Assembly (NCBI GenBank): GCA_012837965.1
Contig: DUQF01000022.1
Location: 34,153-98,152, forward strand
DNA from: Clostridiales bacterium
GTDB lineage: Bacteria; Bacillota; Clostridia; Christensenellales; Aristaeellaceae
DNA length: 64,000 nt
Direction: 5' to 3'
Positions 61,001-64,000 of this stretch are shown here, one piece after another. The notes under the pieces are model-generated. The model did no database searches. It saw only the letters and a list, made by a program, of their open reading frames with translations, and had not been told where the DNA came from. Each line of letters starts with the position of its first letter. The stretch's first letter is position 1. The position numbers and the translations under genes were made by a program.

Positions 61001-61522
61001 GTCCATGATTTCGATGAAGAAATTGCCCTTGCCGAATATCTCCTGCATGAAAAGGGCGTGTTTTTCCGCTTCTTCCGTTTGGCCTTCAAGCAGCAACTTG
61101 GGTATTTCGCCCGACAAACAGGCGGACAGGCCAATCAATCCTTCGCTATATTCTTTGAGCAGTTCGTAGTCGATGCGGGGGCGGTAATAGAAACCCTCGA
61201 TAAAGCCTTGGGAGATGATATAGGAAAGGTTGCGGTAACCTGTGTTGTTTTCACATAGGATAATGAGGTGGCTACTTTCTCTTGCCTGCGGGCTTTTATC
61301 AAAGCGGTCATCGCATATATACACTTCGCAGCCGATCACCGGGTGAATGCCGGCGGCCTTGCACTTTTGGTAAAACTCGATGGCGCCGTACATGGCGCCG
61401 TGGTCGGTCATGGCGCAAGCGTCCTGCCCGATGGCCTTTAGCCTTTCTATCAGGCGGTCAATGCGGCAGGCGCCGTCAAGCAGGCTGTATTCGGTATGTA
61501 AGTGTAGATGCGCAAACGCCAC
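58004..61522 (-). CDS. dnaE: DNA polymerase III alpha subunit, DnaE type
   Basis: 1172 residues. N-terminal PHP domain (HLHLHTEYSLLDG, MTDHGAMYG), the polymerase palm with GPGRGSGAGS and the catalytic aspartates in LPDIDVDF, fingers, and a C-terminal OB fold (MMGFLTVEDLTGQVECILF). It lacks the exonuclease insertion of PolC. GTG start at 61522 with GGAGGGGC 7 bases upstream. It opens an operon containing the anti-sigma, sigma, DnaD and DnaI genes. Confidence 0.97.
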   Translation of the reverse strand: MAFAHLHLHTEYSLLDGACRIDRLIERLKAIGQDACAMTDHGAMYGAIEFYQKCKAAGIHPVIGCEVYICDDRFDKSPQARESSHLIILCENNTGYRNLSYIISQGFIEGFYYRPRIDYELLKEYSEGLIGLSACLSGEIPKLLLEGQTEEAEKHALFMQEIFGKGNFFIEIMDHGLREEKLLLPRLVALSEKTGIPMVATNDCHYIEKEDAAAQEVLMCIQTGKTLDDENRMRMETDQIYVKSEEEMLRLFPDWQDAVHRSHEIAMRCKVTFDFGSVHLPRFPIETDETAAEYLRRLCLEGFNERYAADNEIAKERLNYELSVIEEMGYVDYFLIVWDFIKYAKDNGIIVGPGRGSGAGSIVAYCLNITLLDPLKYNLLFERFLNPERITLPDIDVDFCYERRQEVIDYVARRYGSDHVAQIITFCTMAARGVIRDVGRVLGYSYQETDAIAKMVPMELGITLNKALQINRELGAAYQNDERVKRLIDTALLLEGMPRHAGTHAAGVLITNRPCTDYLPLQTNDDVITTQYPMGDLEKLGLLKMDFLGLRTLTVLRDCLDLMKENGVELSIDDIPLDDAATYQMISSGQTDGVFQLESGGMRSFLTAMQPENFEDIIAAISLYRPGPMDSIPRYIAGKKDPSSIRYITPQLEPILSVTHGCIVYQEQVMQIVRDLAGYSLGRSDLVRRAMSKKKHDVMEQERHNFIYGLPKENVPGAVNRGVTVEAARQIFDEMSSFASYAFNKSHAAAYAVLAVQTAYLKCHYPAELMAATMSSMMSNATKIAGYIHYCRSHDIKALPPSINLSSGKFTVEKVEGEKGIRFGLAAVKGLGEKAVEAIEIERKKNGPYQSPQDFCRRVNSEYVNKRAVEGLIMCGAFDNLGAFRSQLMAIYEDLMDQNAKKRRNNVAGQMSLFDLAQGAPAMKEEPLPKLPELSHAQKLSMEKEVTGVYISGHPLDEYAKALTRCPFSTVVLEEIKEEDESGIAHDGQKVTLGGVVQTLRPKATRSGSMMGFLTVEDLTGQVECILFPRVYENYQALIREGQVVKISGRLSIREDEEPKIILESLSLLERDEKEQAEEKTEEAQETEEVPITVKANQAKEKLFLSLTEEQIPQIESILKTLPGTIPVYLYFAKDNKTVLSPQEWWCESGEEASKRLASLLEQDKIKVVSKK

Positions 61523-61551
61523 GAAAGCCCCTCCCGTAAAATTCTCCTACC

Positions 61552-61580
61552 ATTATAAACAATTGTCGAGCGTAAAGCAA
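61552..61580 (-). promoter_or_regulatory. dnaE promoter
   Basis: Minus strand TTGCTT (61580-61575), 17 bases, TATAAT (61557-61552), 30 bases before the GTG start. Confidence 0.7.
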
Positions 61581-61637
61581 CGAAGGACAAAGGGCGACAT
61601 GGCGCATATGCGAGGAAACGGTCACCGTTTTACATAA

Positions 61638-61666
61638 TTGACGATGTTTCGCTTTTTGGCTATACT
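61638..61666 (+). promoter_or_regulatory. ftcD promoter
   Basis: TTGACG (61638-61643), 17 bases, TATACT (61661-61666). The leader that follows holds a hairpin GTTTAGGC (61690-61697) / GCCTAAAC (61718-61725). Confidence 0.75.
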
Positions 61667-61741
61667 TGATAGTGTTTAAAGCAAAAAACGTTTAGGCAGG
61701 GCGATATTTTCGTTTACGCCTAAACTGTTAAGGAGAAAATG

Positions 61742-62647
61742 ATGACGAAAAAATTAGTCGAATGCATCCCCAATTTTTCCGAGGGTCGAGATAAAGAGAA
61801 ACTAAAACTTTTGGAAGAGGAGGTTGCCGCCGTTTCCGGCGTGACCCTTTTGGACGTACAGGCAGACGGTAATCATAACCGTTCAGTTTTTACCTTCATC
61901 GGAAATCCCGAAGGCGTATTGGAGGCGGCCTTTCAGTTGGCTAAAAAAGCGATGGAAATTATCGACTTAACCTGCCATCAAGGGGAACACCCCCGCATGG
62001 GCGCAGCCGACGTGATTCCCTTTGTGCCGATAATGAATATGGATATCAAAGAGTGCGTGGAGTTATCCCGCTGTTTGGGACAACGTATGTGGGAGGAACT
62101 AAGAATTCCCAGCTTTCTCTACGAAGCTTCGGCCACCCGTCCCGAGCGACAAAACCTTGCCACCGTGCGCAAGGGCGAATTTGAAGGCATGCCCGAAAAA
62201 CTTCTTTTGGAAAACTGGGCGCCAGACTTTGGCGAGCGGAAGATTCACCCTACCGCTGGCATCACCGCCATTGGCGCCCGTATGCCGCTGATTGCCTTTA
62301 ACGTGAACTTAGGTACCGACGATGTAGCTATCGCCAAAGCCATTGCCAAGGCCGTGCGTGGTTCGTCCGGCGGCTTTAAGCACTGCAAGGCCCTTGGCAT
62401 GATGCTGGAGGATAGGAACATTGTCCAAGTATCCATGAACATGGTCAATTATGAGGGTACGCCGCTGTATCGGGTGTTTGAAGCCATCCGCTTTGAGGCT
62501 GAGCGCTGGGGGGTTCCCATTATCGGCTCTGAAATCGTGGGCCTAACGCCCGCCAAAGCCTTGGTGGACGCCGCCGAATACTACCTGAAGATTGAAAACT
62601 TTGACTGCCACAAACAGGTGCTGGAATATCACCTGGTCGCAGAATAA
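61742..62647 (+). CDS. ftcD: Glutamate formimidoyltransferase
   Basis: 301 residues, the length of the transferase half of the vertebrate bifunctional enzyme. Moves the formimino group from formiminoglutamate to tetrahydrofolate. Motifs: ECIPNFSEGRD at the start, the His nucleophile region DGNHNRSVFT, HQGEHPRMGAADV and EAERWGVPIIGSE. Two ATGs in a row; the second (61742) has better spacing from AAGGAG. The next gene is fchA, so the pair handles formimino-folate from histidine or purine breakdown. Confidence 0.95.
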   Translation: MTKKLVECIPNFSEGRDKEKLKLLEEEVAAVSGVTLLDVQADGNHNRSVFTFIGNPEGVLEAAFQLAKKAMEIIDLTCHQGEHPRMGAADVIPFVPIMNMDIKECVELSRCLGQRMWEELRIPSFLYEASATRPERQNLATVRKGEFEGMPEKLLLENWAPDFGERKIHPTAGITAIGARMPLIAFNVNLGTDDVAIAKAIAKAVRGSSGGFKHCKALGMMLEDRNIVQVSMNMVNYEGTPLYRVFEAIRFEAERWGVPIIGSEIVGLTPAKALVDAAEYYLKIENFDCHKQVLEYHLVAE

Positions 62648-62657
62648 GGAGGAAAGT

Positions 62658-63281
62658 GTGAAACTATCGGAAATGACTGTAAAAAACTATATCGACCTGC
62701 TTGCGTCCGATGCTGGCGCACCGGGCGGTGGGTCTGCTTCCGCCCTCACAGGCGCCCAAGGTATGGCTTTGTGCGCCATGGTATGTGCGCTTAGCGTCGG
62801 TAAAAAAAAGTATGCCGAGCATGAGGAGCTGCTGCAAGCAACCCGCAAGCGTTCCGAAAAACTTTCTAAAGAATTACTGCAAGTGATGGATGAAGACACT
62901 GAGGCTTTTAACCGGGTATCGGCCGTCTTTTCCATGCCCCGTGAAACGGAGGAACAAAAGGCCCAGCGTGCCGCCGCCCTGCAAGAAGCCCTGAAAAAAT
63001 GCACCGTGGCGCCGCTAAAAGCCATGGAATTGATGGAAGAAGGTATCCGCCTGGTGAATGGCATTGTAGGCAAATCAAACGCCAGCGCCGCGAGCGACCT
63101 TGGCTGCGCCGCCCTTAACTTAAAGGCGGGTATGGAAGGGGCTTGGTACAATGTGCGCATCAACCTTTCCGGCATCAAGGATGAAGCCTTTGTCCAAGAA
63201 AATCAGCAGAAGGCAGAAAAGTTAAGAGAAGTTTATCCCTTAGTGGATTCCATTCTTGAGAGGATGGAGGAGCTTCTATAA
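62658..63281 (+). CDS. fchA: Formiminotetrahydrofolate cyclodeaminase/cyclohydrolase FchA
   Basis: 207 residues. Cyclodeaminase fold that turns formimino-THF into methenyl-THF with release of ammonia; in clostridia also called methenyl-THF cyclohydrolase. The glycine-rich substrate loop GAPGGGSASALTGAQG is near residue 20 and SNASAASDLGCAALN follows. GTG start at 62658 with AAGGAGG 6 bases ahead, 11 bases after ftcD. Confidence 0.93.
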   Translation: MKLSEMTVKNYIDLLASDAGAPGGGSASALTGAQGMALCAMVCALSVGKKKYAEHEELLQATRKRSEKLSKELLQVMDEDTEAFNRVSAVFSMPRETEEQKAQRAAALQEALKKCTVAPLKAMELMEEGIRLVNGIVGKSNASAASDLGCAALNLKAGMEGAWYNVRINLSGIKDEAFVQENQQKAEKLREVYPLVDSILERMEELL

Positions 63282-63321
63282 AACACAGACGAACAAGCTG
63301 CTATAACAAAAATGTCCACAA

Positions 63322-63362
63322 CAAAAAAACGCCCGCTTGATACGGATATCAGCGGGCATTTT
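63322..63362 (-). terminator. Shared terminator of rplS and fchA
   Basis: GCCCGCT and AGCGGGC (63331-63357, with inner GATA/TATC) form the stem. On the minus strand GTTTTTTT follows, ending rplS; on the plus strand ATTTT follows, ending fchA. Confidence 0.85.
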
Positions 63363-63373
63363 CAGATTGTGAA

Positions 63374-63733
63374 TTACTTTTTCTTGTAGGTGACCAATTC
63401 CTTGATCTTGGCGGCCTTGCCTTGCAGACCACGCAGGTAATACAGTTTTGCACGACGTACACGACCACGGCGAACCACGGTGATGGAATCTACACGGGGG
63501 CTATGCAGCGGGAACGTACGCTCAACGCCGATGCCGTAAGAAACACGGCGCACGGTGAAAGTTTCACGGGCAGAGCCGTTACGCTTGGCAATAACAACGC
63601 CTTCAAAAGCCTGCAGACGCTCACGGGCGCCTTCAACGACCTTGACCATGACACGCACGGTATCGCCCACGTTAAAGGGGGTGCGATCGGTGCGCTCCTG
63701 CGCCTTTTCGATAGAACGAATAATTTCACTCAC
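63374..63733 (-). CDS. rplS: 50S ribosomal protein L19
   Basis: 119 residues, the family length. Sits at the 30S-50S interface. Phrases [20 protein letters not shown] and [15 protein letters not shown] are diagnostic. The start is taken as GTG at 63733: AAGGAGG lies 9 bases before it and the result, [11 protein letters not shown], matches the usual L19 N-terminus. An ATG at 63766 would add 11 residues that include the ribosome site itself, so it is unlikely. Confidence 0.94.
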   Translation of the reverse strand: MSEIIRSIEKAQERTDRTPFNVGDTVRVMVKVVEGARERLQAFEGVVIAKRNGSARETFTVRRVSYGIGVERTFPLHSPRVDSITVVRRGRVRRAKLYYLRGLQGKAAKIKELVTYKKK

Positions 63734-63814
63734 GGGATTTTTCCTCCTTCCCTCATAGACGTTCATGCCCGGCACTTCCTGTCGGCAGCGGACCGCCCGT
63801 TTGTCACAGCGACT

Positions 63815-63844
63815 ATCTTACCACAAAAAGGGGATGAAAGGCAA
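63815..63844 (-). promoter_or_regulatory. rplS promoter
   Basis: Minus strand TTGCCT (63844-63839), 18 bases, TAAGAT (63820-63815). It leaves a leader of about 75 bases before the GTG; a fold like the known L19 leader is possible but not shown. Confidence 0.6.
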
Positions 63845-63879
63845 GCGTTTTTGGCGAGGTTTCTAAAAATAAAAATGTA

Positions 63880-64000
63880 GGAGTACCATACATCTTGGAC
63901 ACTGAGTAGAAGTTTAGGAGGAAAAAGGAAAGAGAAAGAGTTCTCATGATAGAATGTTGTTGCTAAACAAATAATTCGAAAGGAACTCTTTCTCCATGAG
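63880..64000 (+). mobile_element. Possible left end of an insertion sequence or new gene, cut by the window
   Basis: GAGAAAGAGTTC (63932-63943) is repeated inverted as GAACTCTTTCTC (63983-63994). An ATG at 63996 follows AAAGGA and the second arm, so a plus-strand ORF probably starts here. The A/T-rich, repeat-bearing leader differs from the nearby gene style and looks like an IS end, but no transposase sequence is visible within the window. Confidence 0.3.

Noticed and set aside
58004..61522. PolC-type replicative polymerase
   Set aside because: There is no inserted 3'-5' exonuclease domain and the order PHP-palm-fingers-OB is that of DnaE.
61667..61741. Folate or purine riboswitch ahead of ftcD
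   Set aside because: Only one simple hairpin is seen; no conserved riboswitch core could be recognised and the leader is too short.

Overview
The window looks like a chromosomal stretch of an anaerobic, low-to-mid GC Gram-positive bacterium of the Clostridia. The signs are Bacillus-type regulators and replication helpers (PurR, WalJ/YycJ, DnaD plus a DnaI-type loader), a Firmicutes L10 leader before rplJ, strong AAGGAGG ribosome sites with many ATGA/TAATG overlaps, a sortase-type surface protein, and an anaerobic GlpA/GlpB/DUF1667 module. No species can be named from this alone.

Region 1 (about 0.1-19.6 kb) is almost all minus strand. A long chain runs plsX-acpP-rnc-smc-ftsY-alr-(membrane protein)-rsmD-coaD-(coiled-coil protein)-(Cys/His-repeat surface protein), covering lipid precursor synthesis, chromosome condensation, SRP targeting, cell-wall D-Ala and CoA. 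Downstream is a three-gene sugar operon (CofE-fold protein, GntR/FCD regulator, AGE-family epimerase) with its own promoter, then a rhomboid-like membrane protein. Upstream lie a lipid-type glycosyltransferase, a VPKTG-anchored Pro/Thr-repeat protein and a small membrane protein. Region 2 (19.6-26 kb, plus) is secA-peptidase E-prfB-DUF1461-tsaD. Region 3 (26-35 kb, minus) holds a phosphoesterase, a sugar kinase-like protein, mfd, pth, purR, a PadR/CPBP pair with a candidate operator, and a frameshifted membrane-protein gene.

Region 4 (35.3-47.4 kb) is the most distinctive. A DeoR-type regulator faces a plus-strand catabolic operon: glycerophosphodiesterase, GlpA-like and GlpB-like flavoproteins, a DUF1667 protein, a HAD phosphatase and an esterase. 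It is followed by a carbohydrate-type ABC importer (binding protein, two permeases, no ATPase) and a secreted metallo-beta-lactamase-fold protein. Both permeases carry large N-terminal additions, one of them a predicted outside beta-sandwich, and the binding protein has no lipobox cysteine. This is my best candidate for an undescribed arrangement.

Region 5 (47.4-64 kb) contains tRNA-Ser(GGA), rplJ-rplL with an L10 leader carrying an unusual tandem hairpin insertion, and a plus-strand set walJ-MBL-comEC-holA-rsmG. A minus-strand operon dnaE-(anti-sigma)-(sigma)-dnaD-dnaI puts a SigB/SigF-like factor and a degenerate RsbW-like partner inside a replication operon. Then come the folate genes ftcD-fchA, rplS, and at the right edge what may be the start of an insertion sequence. 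No CRISPR array, rRNA or prophage was seen.
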